64,000 bases of DNA from JAXDMU01 sp963762435 (GTDB lineage Bacteria > Pseudomonadota > Alphaproteobacteria > ATCC43930 > CGMCC-115725), in assembly GCA_963762435.1 (NCBI GenBank), contig CAVXLN010000016.1:1-64000 (forward strand), read 5' to 3'. This document shows positions 1-9,829 of this stretch, piece by piece; the stretch's first letter is position 1, and every line of letters starts with the position of its first letter. The notes below the pieces were generated by a model. That model saw only the letters and a program-made list of their open reading frames with translations, had not been told where the DNA came from and ran no database searches. The position numbers and the translations under genes were made by a program.

Positions 1-147
1 GGAAGGGCCGTAGAAGTTGGCGATGTAGTAGACGAACGCCCACTGGCCGACGGCGGCGACGGCGAACCACAGGGCGGCCGCGGTGTTCAAGGCGGCGTCG
101 GCGACCGATCCGGGCCGCGACGTGGCGGGCAATGCGGCGGCGGTCAT
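1..147 (-). CDS. N-terminal part of a membrane protein, DUF2306-like (runs off the window)
   Basis: An ATG at 147 opens a frame that is still open at base 1, giving 49 residues. The sequence has a short polar start and then a hydrophobic stretch containing WFAVAAVGQWAFVYYIANFY, which fits a first membrane helix. This resembles the start of DUF2306 membrane proteins, which often sit beside an ABC transporter and GntR regulator in Caulobacter-like genomes; that match is from memory. It lies 13 bases after the ABC permease and probably belongs to the same operon. Function unknown. Confidence 0.5.
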   Translation of the reverse strand, partial: MTAAALPATSRPGSVADAALNTAAALWFAVAAVGQWAFVYYIANFYGPS

Positions 148-159
148 GCGGTTTCTCCC

Positions 160-1079
160 TCAGATCGGTTCGCGATAGCGGCGGACCCAGACCGCCGCGG
201 CGAGGAAGGCCGCCGCCACGGCCAGGCCGGTCCACAGGTCCGGGTTGCTCAGGAAGGCCGCCGGGTCCGGCTCGGGCAAGGCGAAGGCGCCCCGCGGTTG
301 CTCGGCGAAGGCCTGATGGAGGACCTCCAGGCGGTAGGCCAGGAACGCGCCGAACCGGTTGCTGTCGAAGGCGATCTTCTCGATGACGCAGAGCGCCAGC
401 GGCGGCAGCACGGCCCACAGGAACGGCGCGCGCCGCGCCCAGCCCGAGACCAGCAGCAGCCAGCCTAGATCGGCGCGTGCCAGAGCGCCAGAGCGACCAG
501 GCACGTAGACCAGGGTCAGCACCATCTGCAGCAGCGGCAACTGCGGTCCAGCACGCATTGGCGGGCCAGCTGGCCATGCAGGCAGCGATCATGCAGCTGG
601 CAGCAGCATGACGAGCTGGGTCGACGACGATGACCGCGAAGGTGACCAGCGGCAGGACCACCAGCGGAATGGCCGCCTTGGCCAGCACCGTGGTCAGGTC
701 CGAGACCGGCAGCGACTTCCAGAACAGGATGCTGCGGTCGCGGCGCTCGTTGTGCAGCGCGCCCAGGCAATAGAAGACGCCGACGATGAAGCGCGGCGAC
801 ATGATGACGGCGACCGCCGCCGAAGCGGTATGCAGGCCGCCTGGGCGCGATCCGACGCGGCGTCGGGCCAGCGATCGAGATGCATGATGCGGCAGGCTGA
901 TCGCGCCGATCACGAAGCCCGAACAGCACGACGCCGGCGGCGACAGCGGGCGCGATATAGAGCGAGCGGTGCTCCCAGAGCTCGCGCCGCACCGACCAGT
1001 AGAAGGGCCGGGTCAGCGCGAGGACGCGCGGGCGGCGGCTGTCGCGCAGATCGGCGTCGATGTCGGTGACGGTGCTCAT
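160..1079 (-). pseudogene. ABC transporter permease subunit, frameshifted
   Basis: The N-terminal frame starts at ATG 1079 (MSTVTDIDADLRDSRRPRVL) and leads into a first hydrophobic segment. The C-terminal part, with several hydrophobic stretches and the ending VWVRRYREPI, lies in another frame and stops at 160. The two halves need at least two small indels to join into a product of about 305 residues. It follows the ATPase with start and stop overlapping, as usual for an exporter-type ABC pair (ABC-2-like). Whether the breaks are real or sequencing errors cannot be told here, but every multi-domain gene nearby shows the same defect. Substrate unknown. Confidence 0.6.
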
Positions 1080-1957
1080 GCGGCGGTCCTTTGCGCTCGG
1101 CCTGGTCGGCGCCGATCATGGCGACGAACAGGTCGGCGATGCTGGGCGTGCGGACCTCGCCGAGGGCGGCGAGCTGCTGCGCGGTCGACGCCGTCGAACA
1201 GCAGGATGCTGCGGCCGAACACCTGGCGCTCATGGATCGGCCTCAGCGCCGCGCGCCGCGGCGAGCGTGCTCGGGCCGGACCATCAGCTTCGGCGATAGC
1301 GGGCCTCGAACGCCTCCATGCTGCAGTCGAGCACGATGCGGCCGCGGTCGATGAACATCAGGTCGGTGAGGATGTGCTGGATCTCCTCGACCTGGTGGGT
1401 GGTCACCACGATGGTGCGGCTGTGGTCGAAATAGTCGTTCAGCAGGGTGTCGTAGAACTGCTTGCGGTAGAGGATGTCGAGGCCGAGCGTCGGCTCGTCG
1501 AGCACCAGCAGCTTGGCGTCGATCGCCATGACCAGCGCCAGATGCAGCTGGGTGACCATGCCCTTGGACAGCTCGCGCACCCGGCTGGTGCGCTTGATGT
1601 CGGTCTTGGCGAGGAAGGCTTCGGCCTTGGCGCGGTCGAACCTGCGGATGCACGCCGGCGACATAGTCGAGCGCCTGCGACACCCGCATCCAGCGCGGCA
1701 GCACGGCGACGTCGGCGATGAAGCAGACATCGCGCATCAGCTCGTCGCGCTCGCGTCCAGGGATCGCGGCCCAGCACCTTCAGCTCGCCCTGGTAGGGGG
1801 TGAGGCCGAGGATGGCGTTCAGCGCGGTGCTCTTGCCGGCGCCGTTGGGGCCGATCAGGCCGAGGATGCGGCCCTCCTCGACCGTCAGGTCGACGCCGTC
1901 GAGCGCGACGGTGGTGCCGAAGGTCTTGCGCAGGCCGCGGGCTTCGATGCAGGCCAT
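1076..1957 (-). pseudogene. ABC transporter ATP-binding protein, frameshifted
   Basis: ATG 1957 starts MACIEARGLRKTFGTTVALD, followed by Walker A GPNGAGKST. After a frame change the C-terminal half contains the signature-like RELSKGMVTQLHLALVMAID, Walker B LLVLDEPTLGLD and the switch histidine in VVTTHQVEE, so all core nucleotide-binding motifs survive across frames. The tail (LFVAMIGADQAERK) is in yet another frame before the permease start. It powers the adjacent permease and sits directly downstream of the GntR regulator, an arrangement known for YtrA-type regulated ABC exporters. At least three indels are needed. Confidence 0.65.
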
Positions 1958-1961
1958 GGCG

Positions 1962-2346
1962 TCAGCTCTCCTCGATCGGTCGTCGTGAGCCGCGCCGGCG
2001 CGCCAGCAGGTCCTCCGGCGTCAGGCCGAGGCGCTGGATGGTGGCGCGGATCGCGGGCCACTGTTCGGTCGAGGAACTTCTGGCGCTCGCCCTCGAGCAG
2101 CAGCTCGCGCGGCGCCGGCGTTGATGAACATGCCGAGGCCCGCGTCGCTTCTCGACCAGGTTCTCGTCGACCAGTTGCTGATAGCCCTTGAGCACGGTCA
2201 GCGGGATTGACCCGGTAATCCGCCGCGACGGTGCGCACCGACGGCAGGGGGTCGCCCTCATTCAGCACGCCGTCGAGGATCATCGCCACCACGCGGTCGC
2301 GCAGCTGGCGGTAGATCGGCTGGCTGTCGTTCCACTCAGGGTCCAT
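1962..2346 (-). pseudogene. GntR-family regulator (YtrA type), frameshifted
   Basis: ATG 2346 begins MDPEWNDSQPIYRQLRDRVV, a typical GntR winged-helix start, and continues through PLPSVRTVAADYRVNP. The recognition part (LTVLKGYQQLVDENLVEKRRG) and the short C-terminal tail ending RRPIEES lie in other frames. The reconstructed length is about 128 residues, as for the small YtrA subfamily, which represses adjacent ABC transporter genes. The ATPase starts 4 bases after its stop, so the regulator is the first gene of the operon. Several 1-nt indels are required to restore it. Confidence 0.65.
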
Positions 2347-2370
2347 GGTGTCTTTCGGGGGCGAGATAGC

Positions 2371-2408
2371 GTGGTATGCTGCAATGGTGTTGTAGTTGAC
2401 CATACCAC
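2371..2408. promoter_or_regulatory. Candidate GntR operator/promoter with inverted repeat
   Basis: The arms GTGGTATG (2371-2378) and CATACCAC (2401-2408) are perfect inverted repeats 25-62 bases upstream of the GntR start. A second symmetric pair, ATGGT/ACCAT, is nested inside. Autoregulation of the gntR-ABC operon through this element is inferred from position and symmetry only. Confidence 0.4.
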
Positions 2409-2483
2409 CAGGGCGAACGCAAGCCCTTTCTGACCGGGGATCGTCACCAGTCGCGATCGAGGAGGTTCGGCGGTGAGACGGGG

Positions 2484-2912
2484 CTAGTCGTCGGTCGGGG
2501 GCGGCTTGCCGGCTCCGGCCCCGCCGCAGGCGACGGTGAAGCTGGCCTCGCTCGAGTAGACGTCCCCCGGCGAGAGCACGCGCAGGCGCACGGAATCGTG
2601 CACCACCTTGGCCGGCGTTCCCAGGCGCCAGCTCGTCGTCACGACGCGCGGCCCGTCGCCGACGCGGACGCTGCGCACCGGCCCAACGGATCCATCCCCG
2701 CGCTCCCAGCGGTAGGAGACCGTGGTCGGGCCTGACGCGTAGATCGTTCCGGTGAGGGTGATCACCCCGGGGCACGCGCCGCTGTAGTGCGCCGGACTGG
2801 CGGCGGCGGTGACGTTGGCCACGCTGGCGCTCTGGGCCTGCGCCCCGTGGGCGGCGCCCAGAACGGCGATGGCGGCGGCGAGAACGACCGGCCGAGTGAA
2901 CTTGGAAGGCAA
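2484..2912 (-). CDS. Small secreted protein of unknown function
   Basis: A TTG start at 2912 gives 142 residues. Residues 1-26 form a clear Sec signal peptide ending AHGAQA. The mature part has two cysteines (in SGACPG near the start and VACGG near the end) that could form a disulfide, alternating polar/hydrophobic segments of a beta-rich domain, and a Pro/Asp tail. Unlike its neighbours this frame is intact. No family recognised. It is divergent from nothing and lies between the GntR operon and the TetR gene on the same strand. Confidence 0.55.
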   Translation of the reverse strand: MPSKFTRPVVLAAAIAVLGAAHGAQAQSASVANVTAAASPAHYSGACPGVITLTGTIYASGPTTVSYRWERGDGSVGPVRSVRVGDGPRVVTTSWRLGTPAKVVHDSVRLRVLSPGDVYSSEASFTVACGGAGAGKPPPTDD

Positions 2913-2991
2913 AACCGGTGTTCCTGTCTGTGGGCGCGACGCGCCTTATGCCCCGCGCCGGGCGCGCTGGCGAGCCGGGGGCTTGGCGGCG

Positions 2992-4242
2992 TCACGCGCC
3001 CGGCGGCGTGGGAGCGACCGACCGCCAACCCTTCAGCACGGCGCCGGCATAAGCCGCGACGGCGTTCTCGGCGCCCACGCCCGGAGCCCAGAATTGCAGC
3101 TCGGCGGCGGCGTTGATCATCGCCGTCACCATCTGGGCGCCGATATGGGAGTTGACCGGCCGAATGGACCCGTCGACGATCCCGTCGCTGATCATCGAGG
3201 CGAAGTTCAGGGATATGCGGTCGAACGCGGAGACCAGCTCGCTCTGCATGGCCTCCGGCGCCGAGGTGAGCGCCGAGATGCGCAGCAGGGGGATGGCCCC
3301 GGAGACCTGGCAATGGACCAGCGACGCCGCCGCCGCCGACAGCTGTCCCCATCCCTCGCCTGCTCCCAGGATGGCGGCGCGCTGAGTGCGCCGCATGACG
3401 TCCAGGGTCCTGCGAAAACAGGCCACCACCAGATCGTCCTTGGCGTCGTTGTGATGGTAGAACGAGCCCTTGGTGACGTTGAGGCGCGCCGAGATCCTCT
3501 CGACCGAGGCGCCCCGGTAGCCGTGCTCGTTGATCGTCTCGGTGGCGGCGCGCAGGAAGGTTTCGCGCGAGACGTCCTCGTTGGCCGCCGCCGGCGCGAC
3601 GGGACCGAGGGAGAATTCGGCGCCGGCCGCCCCCAGCCCGTTCTCGAGAACGTCGAGGAGCCGGTCCGCGGCTCGCTCGTAGTCTTCGGGATCATAGAGC
3701 GGCAGCCAGACCACCGACCAGTACAGTTGCGACAGCACCAGGTGGGTGACCGCATTGACGACCCGACGTTCCGCCCCGCGCCGCGGCAAGGGGCCCAGCA
3801 GGCTGCGGGCGTTTCGAAACATGGTCGTATAGGCCAGGTTCACCACCGGATCGTTCAGCGCACGGACGTCGTTGAACATGGCGAGCGGATCGCGGATCCC
3901 CAGGGCGATCTCGCGAGCCCGCACGACGTAGCCCCTGACGAAGCCGCGCAACGGCCCCGGGGGGTCTCCCGCCGAGGCGGCGGTCTGGATCAGCGCCTCA
4001 TAGGCCGCGATCGTCTTGAGGAAGCAGGCGGCGGCGAGTTCCTCCTTGCTGGCGAAGTAATAGATCACCCCCGTCGGTCCGATGTCGAGTTCGGCCGCGA
4101 CGTCGACGAGCGTCAGTCCGCGCACGCCCTTGCGGTTCATCAGCATCACGGCCGTGCGCATGATGGCGGCCTGGCGGTCGCGGAACTTCTGGGTGCGCCG
4201 CGGCTTGTCGCCGGCGCGCGCCTCCGTGGAGATCTCCGTCAT
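2992..4242 (-). CDS. Tandem TetR-family transcriptional regulator (two HTH domains in one chain)
   Basis: This intact 416-residue protein is about twice the usual TetR length. The first DNA-binding unit (about residues 20-70) includes TLVDVAAELDIGPTGVIYYF. A second, similar unit (about 225-275) includes ERISARLNVTKGSFYHH. Each is followed by its own helical ligand/dimerisation segment. It therefore looks like an internal fusion of two TetR proteins, able to act as a pseudo-dimer. The inverted repeat at 4278-4325 lies just upstream and is a possible operator. Target genes are unknown; sth is the upstream neighbour on the same strand. Confidence 0.85.
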   Translation of the reverse strand: MTEISTEARAGDKPRRTQKFRDRQAAIMRTAVMLMNRKGVRGLTLVDVAAELDIGPTGVIYYFASKEELAAACFLKTIAAYEALIQTAASAGDPPGPLRGFVRGYVVRAREIALGIRDPLAMFNDVRALNDPVVNLAYTTMFRNARSLLGPLPRRGAERRVVNAVTHLVLSQLYWSVVWLPLYDPEDYERAADRLLDVLENGLGAAGAEFSLGPVAPAAANEDVSRETFLRAATETINEHGYRGASVERISARLNVTKGSFYHHNDAKDDLVVACFRRTLDVMRRTQRAAILGAGEGWGQLSAAAASLVHCQVSGAIPLLRISALTSAPEAMQSELVSAFDRISLNFASMISDGIVDGSIRPVNSHIGAQMVTAMINAAAELQFWAPGVGAENAVAAYAGAVLKGWRSVAPTPPGA

Positions 4243-4277
4243 TGCAAGGCCCTCCCCGCCTGCAAGCCGGCAGGCTA

Positions 4278-4325
4278 GAGCAAACTCGGGCTGGGTGTAA
4301 TCACCTCGCCCGAGATGATTTGCTC
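4278..4325. repeat. Inverted repeat between sth and the tandem TetR gene
   Basis: GAGCAAACTCGGGC (4278-4291) pairs with GCCCGAG plus TTTGCTC (4308-4325, with a short ATGA interruption). The element lies 36 bases upstream of the TetR start and 36 bases after the sth stop. It could be a terminator for sth, an operator for TetR, or an intergenic palindromic repeat; the sequence does not decide. Confidence 0.45.
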
Positions 4326-4361
4326 TGGAGTTAAAATTTAGAGCGCTGTCTGATCAGGCCG

Positions 4362-5817
4362 TCAGGAGAGGGCGACGGCGCTCGCCGCCGGCGGCGGTGA
4401 CGGCGTCATCTGGGGCATGCGGTTCCAGGCGTCCAGCGCGGCGATCTTGTAGGCCTCGGCCAGGGTCGGATAGTTGAAGGTGTTCTCGATGAAATAGTCG
4501 AGCGTGCCGTCCAGGTTCAGCACCGCCTGGCCGATATGGATCAGCTCGGTCGCGCCCTCGCCGACGATGTGGACGCCGAGCAGCCGGCGCGTCTCCAGGG
4601 CGAAGATCATCTTCATCATGCCGGCGTTCAGCCCCATGATGTGGCCGCGCGAGGTCTCGCGGAACCGGGCGATGCCGCACTCGTAGGGGATGCCGCTGCT
4701 CGCGCACCTCCTCCTCGGTCATGCCGACGGTGGAGATCTCCGGCACCGAATAGATGCCGTAGGGGAAGAACTCCGGCGCCGGCGGCATCGGCATGCCGAA
4801 GGCGTGGCAGGCGGCGATGCGGCCCTGCTCCATCGAGGTCGAGGCCAGGCTGGGGAAGCCGATCACGTCGCCGGCGGCGTAGATGTGCGGCACGCTCGGT
4901 CTGGAAGGTGCGCCGGATCGACCTTCAGGCGGCCGCGCTCGTCGCAGGCTCAGGCCGCAGGCCTCCAGGTTCAGCGTCGTCGGTCGCGCCCGACCCGGCC
5001 GGCGGCGTAACAGCAGCATCTCGGAGCGCATGCGCGCGGCCGTCCTCCAGGATCGTCACCGGCCAGCCGCTGCCGTCGAACTCGATGCGCGTCGACCTTG
5101 GCGCCGAGGCGGATGCGTCATGCCGCGGTCGCGCAGCTGGTGGATGAAATCGTCGATCAGCTCGCGGTCGATGAAGTCGAGGAAGGTCGTCGCGCGGCTC
5201 GACCAGCGTCACCGTGCACGTCCAGCGCGCTGAAGATCGTGGCGTATTCGATGCCGATCACGCCGGCGCCGACCACCGTCAGGCTGCGCGGCAGCGCGGT
5301 CAGGTCGAGCGATCTCGTCGCTGTCGAGCACGCTGCTGCCGTCGAACGGGATGTCGGCGGGCGGATACGGGCGCGGTGCCGACCGCGATCACGAATCTTG
5401 TCGGCGCGTCGACGCTGGTGGTCTCGCCGTCGTCGCCGGTGACCTCGATGCTGGTGCGGGTCGACGAAGCGGCGCCGCGCCGCGCATGGTGTCGCACGCC
5501 GTTGCGGGCGAACTGGTGCTCCAGCACCTCGACCTCGTGGTCGAGCGTCATGTGCAGGCGCGCGCATCAGGTCCTCGGCGCTCGATGTCCTTCTTGACCC
5601 GGTAGGCGCGGCCGTAGAAGCCGCGCTCGCGCCAGCCGGACAGGTTCAGCACGGTCTCGCGCAGGGTCTTGGAGGGGATGGTGCCGGTGTGGACCGAGAC
5701 GCCGCCGACGCGGCGGCCCTTCTCGACCACCAGCACCGACTTGCCGAGCTTGGCCGCCTGGATCGCGGCGCGCCGCCCGGCCGGGCCGCTGCCGATGACG
5801 ATCAGGTCGTAGCGCAT
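4362..5817 (-). pseudogene. sthA: Soluble pyridine nucleotide transhydrogenase, heavily frameshifted
   Basis: ATG 5817 starts MRYDLIVIGSGPAGRRAAIQ (FAD-binding GxGxxG), followed by the family-specific HTGTIPSKTLRE. Other frames hold the NAD-binding and dimerisation parts, for example VVGAGVIGIEYATIF, IYAAGDVIGFP and the C-terminus ENTFNYPTLAEAYKIAALDAWNRM in pieces, ending at 4362. The reconstructed length of about 485 residues matches the flavoprotein family that moves hydride between NADPH and NAD. I count at least six frame changes. The protein motifs on both sides of each break are well preserved, which points to base-calling errors rather than decay. Confidence 0.75.
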
Positions 5818-5939
5818 CGCATTCCCCACCAAGGGATCCCGGGCCGGTCGGATCGTACCGACGTCCGGAACCAATGACTAAGCAAAGAGTGCTGATGTTT
5901 TTACTGCAGCTCCCAGTGTTTGCAGCCCGGAAAGACTGG

Positions 5940-6718
5940 TCAGGGCCGGTGTTGCTCGATGAAGGTGGCCACGGAACGCGTTGCAAACCCTCGGCCTGGT
6001 CGAGGTTGACGGAGTGGCCGCCATTCAGGTCGACGACGGCGACCCCGGGGATCTCGCGGGCGGCCAGGTCGCGCAATGGCTGGAAGGCGGCCTCGCGGGT
6101 TCCGTTGACCAGCAGGGTGGGGACCGAGACCCGGTGCAGGTCGGCGGCGACCGAGAGCTCCGGAGAGGTGGTGCTCAGGGCCAGCGCCACCGCGACCGGC
6201 GAGAGCAGCTCGGCGTCGGCGACGAGGTCCTCCCAAATCTCGGGGGGAAGGCGCTTCGAGGGCCTCGGATGGAACGGCAGGGCCTTGAGCGCCTCCCGGC
6301 CGCCCTGGGCCACGGCGTCGGCCCGCGCCATCCGCTCCGGCAGGCGTTCGCGCGCCGCCGGCGAGAGCCCGGACATGGTGTTGGTGAACACCTGGGCGAC
6401 GATCCGTTCGGGATGCTCCAGCGCATAGCGGATCGTCAGGCCGGCCCCGAACGACTGGCCGCAGACGAACCAGCGATCTACCCCCAACCGTTCGCGCAGC
6501 GCCTCGAAACGGTCGACATAGGCGGCGACGCGGTAGGCCTGCGGCTCCGTAGGGCTGGCCGACCGTCCATGACCCAGCAGCTCGACGACCACCGGCGTGC
6601 TCACCGCCGCCAGCGCCGCGACGTTCGGTCGCCACTGCGCCCGGCTCGACAGCAGGCCGTGCACGAGCAGCAGGTACGGCCGGCGTCCATCGCCGTGGAT
6701 CTCGACGTGCATATCCAT
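5940..6718 (-). CDS. Alpha/beta-fold hydrolase (one frameshift near the end)
   Basis: ATG 6718 starts a typical alpha/beta hydrolase. It has the oxyanion region LLLVHGLLSS, the nucleophile elbow CGQSFGAG, and a C-terminal catalytic histidine in DLNGGHSVNLDQ. The last 15 residues (ATRSVATFIEQHRP, stop at 5940) lie one frame away, so a single 1-nt indel near 5,990 is needed. Without it the frame runs on, out of phase, into sth. Length about 259 residues. Substrate unknown; esterase, lyase or haloperoxidase-like members of the fold cannot be told apart. Confidence 0.7.
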
Positions 6719-6904
6719 CGGCGGGGCTCACTCGCTGGCTCTTCGCCCGGACCCTATCGACGACGCCGATAGGCCAGCAAGCAAATCTCACCCCCGTCCC
6801 CGTCGGGCGCGGCTGCGCCAAGGCCAAACATCGCGCTCCGCCGCAACTGTGCGCCCGAGCGGGCGTTTCAATCTCGAGCGAACGACGAAGCGAAGGAAAC
6901 CGTC

Positions 6905-7294
6905 ATGAGCCGTCTGATCCCTGCCGCCGCTGCGGCCGCGGCCATCCTGCTGGCGACCGCCGGCGGGGCCGCGGCCGAGGACCAGGAAGCGGGCGTGTCC
7001 CTCTCGCCCGCCGAGGCCGTCGGCGCGTGGACACTGGAAACCAGCGGTCGCTCGATCTGCGTGCTGAAGCTCGGTGCGCAGAAGGCCGGACCTGGCATAT
7101 TCAAGCTCGAGGCCCCCGACAGCTGCGGCGCCGCCCTGCCGTCCGGCCTGGCCGGATGGTCGCCCAGCCCCCATGGCATGAACATGGTCGACGCCGGTGG
7201 CCGGGCGCTGCTCGGCTTCGGCCGATGGAGCAACAGCCTGCTGGTCTCCCACCCGTCGAGCGGCGAGGACGTGCAGCTGCGGCGCGGAACCTGA
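6905..7294 (+). CDS. AprI/Inh-family metalloprotease inhibitor, periplasmic
   Basis: 129 residues with a Sec signal peptide (residues 1-24, ending GGAAA). The mature part carries the Inh pattern: VGAWTLE, CVLKL, a second cysteine in APDSCGAAL, then GLAGWSP, and GRALLGFG further on. The two cysteines would form the family's conserved disulfide. Such proteins form small beta-barrels that block secreted serralysin-type metalloproteases from the periplasmic side. No serralysin is visible in the window. The gene is divergent from the hydrolase and convergent with the aspartyl protease. Confidence 0.7.
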   Translation: MSRLIPAAAAAAAILLATAGGAAAEDQEAGVSLSPAEAVGAWTLETSGRSICVLKLGAQKAGPGIFKLEAPDSCGAALPSGLAGWSPSPHGMNMVDAGGRALLGFGRWSNSLLVSHPSSGEDVQLRRGT

Positions 7295-7337
7295 CCGGCC
7301 CCCCTTCAGCTCATGGGGCGTTCAGTTCAAGCGGCCC

Positions 7338-8288
7338 TCAGTTCAGGGTGAACGTCGCTTCCCGCCGGCGCAGGTCCACCGTGACCCTCTGGCAGAGGCT
7401 CAGCACATCCATGCCCAGCAGCAGGGCTGGCTGACGGGTCAGGCCGAAGCGGTCGAAGGTGTGCAGCTGGGCGAAGGCAAGCGGCATGTTGCGGATCGTC
7501 ACCCCGCCCACTTGTGCCTCGGCGATGTCATCGAGCTCGAGGGTCATGTGGCGGCCGGTGGCGGTGACGATGTGCGTCGTCCGCTGCGGCGCCGAGGCCG
7601 GTTGGCGCCCGGTGAGCAGCTTCAGCAGCGCCGGATTGCCGATCGACAGCTGCGAGCCGGAATCGAGCACCACCAGCACGGGCACGCCATGGACCTTTGA
7701 GTTGGCCAGGATCAGCTGGCCGTAGCGGCTCCTGCCGCGCACGACGATGGTGTGCTCGTCGACCGGCTCCGACTGGCTGTGCGAGCTCGACAGCCGCAGG
7801 GCCCGGAAGTCCATCACCAGATGCAGGTCGCGCAGGGCGTCGACCCCCAGCATCCCGTCCGCCCCCAGGTCCCTGGCCGCCAGCGCCGGGGCCTCGATAT
7901 GGTTGATGGTGCGATTGCCGATGGTCAGGCGGTCGATCACCACCGTTCTGGCCGGGTCGGCGCCGGCGCTCTCGTGGATGATCACTCTGGGCCCCGGCGG
8001 CAGCGCGAGGGTGGCGGCCAGCTCGCGCGAGATCGAGGTGCGGTCCGAGCCGGTGTCGACCAGGAAGGCGAACGGCCCCTTGCCGTCGACCATCACCGCC
8101 AGGGTCAATCGCGTGCTGGGATCCTGGACGAGCTTGAGGTCATCCTGCGCGGCCTCGCCTTCGGGCGTGGCCGCCGGCGCGACGGCCGTGGACGGCGGAT
8201 CGGGCGGGACCGAAGCGCGCGCCGGTCCAAGGATCATCCACGCCGCCAAGGCGCCGAGAATCCCCGGCCATGCGCTCCCCGATCTCAT
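7338..8288 (-). CDS. Retropepsin-like aspartyl protease family protein, exported
   Basis: I prefer ATG 8288 because GGAAGGGG lies just upstream; an in-frame start at 8351 lacks this. Residues 1-26 are a signal peptide. Two aspartyl-protease half-sites follow: FLVDTGSDRTSIS (about residue 80) and VVLDSGSQLSIG (about 210). Each lobe also has a downstream hydrophobic-Gly element (DGMLGVDALR and LLLGMDVLS). Having both D-T/S-G motifs in one chain makes a pepsin-like single-chain arrangement possible. About 316 residues, frame intact. Substrate unknown. Confidence 0.7.
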   Translation of the reverse strand: MRSGSAWPGILGALAAWMILGPARASVPPDPPSTAVAPAATPEGEAAQDDLKLVQDPSTRLTLAVMVDGKGPFAFLVDTGSDRTSISRELAATLALPPGPRVIIHESAGADPARTVVIDRLTIGNRTINHIEAPALAARDLGADGMLGVDALRDLHLVMDFRALRLSSSHSQSEPVDEHTIVVRGRSRYGQLILANSKVHGVPVLVVLDSGSQLSIGNPALLKLLTGRQPASAPQRTTHIVTATGRHMTLELDDIAEAQVGGVTIRNMPLAFAQLHTFDRFGLTRQPALLLGMDVLSLCQRVTVDLRRREATFTLN

Positions 8289-8371
8289 CGCGTCGCCCCT
8301 TCCAGGCTTATGCCCCCCTTGTACACCCAGGCTGCCGTCCGGCGCAGACAATTCTTGCCCACCGTCCGACC

Positions 8372-8445
8372 CGGAGCGCCGGCGTCTCGCCGGCCCTTTC
8401 TTTCCGGCCCGTTCGTTGGAGGGCCGGCGGGACGCCGGCGCTCCG
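8372..8445. repeat. Long GC-rich inverted repeat (REP-like)
   Basis: Arms at 8372-8396 and 8421-8445 match at 24 of 25 positions around a 24-base loop, and contain GCGCCGGCGTCTCGCCGGC-type sequence. It lies between the divergent protease and P450 genes, so it is not a terminator for either. It resembles dispersed extragenic palindromes of GC-rich proteobacteria. Confidence 0.6.
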
Positions 8446-8520
8446 GGCCTCCCGGATCACTTGCGGGGAGCGCGTGGCGGGTGTCTGATCGCACGGCAAA
8501 GCCGTGGCGGGAGACCAACG

Positions 8521-9798
8521 ATGGCCGACGGGGATGTGAGCCTGCTCAGCGCGGCCCGCGCGGAGGCCTATGCGACGCCGCTGGACCAGATCGACCCCAG
8601 CCTGGCGGAGCGCTTCCAGGACGACACCATCTGGCCGTTCTTCGAGCGCCTGCGGCGCGAGGACCCGGTGCACTTCACCGCCGACAGCGAGTTCGGCCCC
8701 TACTGGTCGATCACCAGGTACAACGACATCATGGCGGTGGACACCAACCACGCGGTCTTCTCGTCCGAGCCAGCGCTCGGCGGCATCACCATCGGCGACG
8801 CGGCCGGACCGACGTCGCCGCTGCCGATGTTCATCGCCATGGACCCGCCCAAGCACGACGCCCAGCGCAAGGCGGTCAGCCCGATCGTCTCGCCGGCCAA
8901 CCTGGCCGAACATGGAGCCGCTGATCCGCGAGCGGGCCGGCGCAGATCCTCGACGACCTGCCGATCGGCGAGACCTTCGACTGGGTCGACCAGGTCTCGA
9001 TCGAGCTGACCACCATGATGCTGGCCACCCTGTTCGACTTCCCGTTCGAGGAGCGCCGCAAGCTGACCTACTGGTCGCGACATGATCACCACCGCGCCCG
9101 GCCACGGGCTCGGTCGACGAGCTGGGAGCAGCAGGCAGGCCGAGCTGATCGAATGCTTCGCGCTACTTCACCGAGCTGTGGAACGAGCGGGTCGAACGCC
9201 GCCGCCGGCGCGGCGACCTGATCTCGATGCTGGCCCACGGCGAGGCCACCCGGGACATGCCGCCGACGGAATATCCTCGGCAACGTCATCCTGCTGATCG
9301 TCGGCGGCAACGACACCACCCGCAACACCATCTCCGGCGGCCTGCTGGCGCTCAACCAGAACCCGGACCAGTACGCCAAGCTGCGCGCCAACCCGGCGCT
9401 GATCGCCAGCATGGTGTCCGAGATCATCCGCTGGCAGACGCCGCTGGCCCACATGCGCCGCACCGCGACTCGAGGACATCGAGCTCGGCGGCAAGACCAT
9501 CAAGCAAGGGCGACAAGGTGGTGATGTGGTACGTCTCGGGCAACCGCGACGAGACGGTGATCGACGAACCCGAACGCCTTCATCATCGACCGCGCGCGGC
9601 CGCGCCAGCACCTGTCGTTCGGCTTCGGCATCCACCGCTGCGTCGGCAACCGCCTGGCCGAGATGCAGCTGCGCATCATCTGGGAGGAGATCCTCAAGCG
9701 CTTCCCGGTGATCGAGGTGGTGGCGAGCCGGTGCGCGCTGAAGTCCTGCTTCGTGCGCGGCTACGAACCTGCCGGCGCGGATACCGCTACGATGGTAG
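8521..9798 (+). pseudogene. Cytochrome P450, CYP153-like alkane/fatty-acid hydroxylase, frameshifted
   Basis: ATG 8521 starts MADGDVSLLSAARAEAYATP. The I-helix IVGGNDTTRN, the EXXR motif in SEIIRW and the haem loop FGFGIHRCVGNRLAE with its cysteine ligand are all present, but spread over several frames. The last lines (LGGKTIKQGDKVVMWYVSGN) are typical of the CYP153 group, soluble terminal hydroxylases of alkanes and fatty acids. No ferredoxin or reductase gene is next to it. I count about nine breaks, nearly all explained by one extra base each (for example near 8910, 8941, 9077, 9280 and 9470). Reconstructed length about 420 residues. Confidence 0.75.
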
Positions 9799-9829
9799 GT
9801 GGCCTGCGGGATGGCCGCTGCTGCCGAGG

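Noticed and set aside
5567..6718. Apparent hydrolase-transhydrogenase fusion
   Set aside because: It reads through an indel near 5,990 into sth out of frame; the natural hydrolase C-terminus exists one frame away and stops at 5940.
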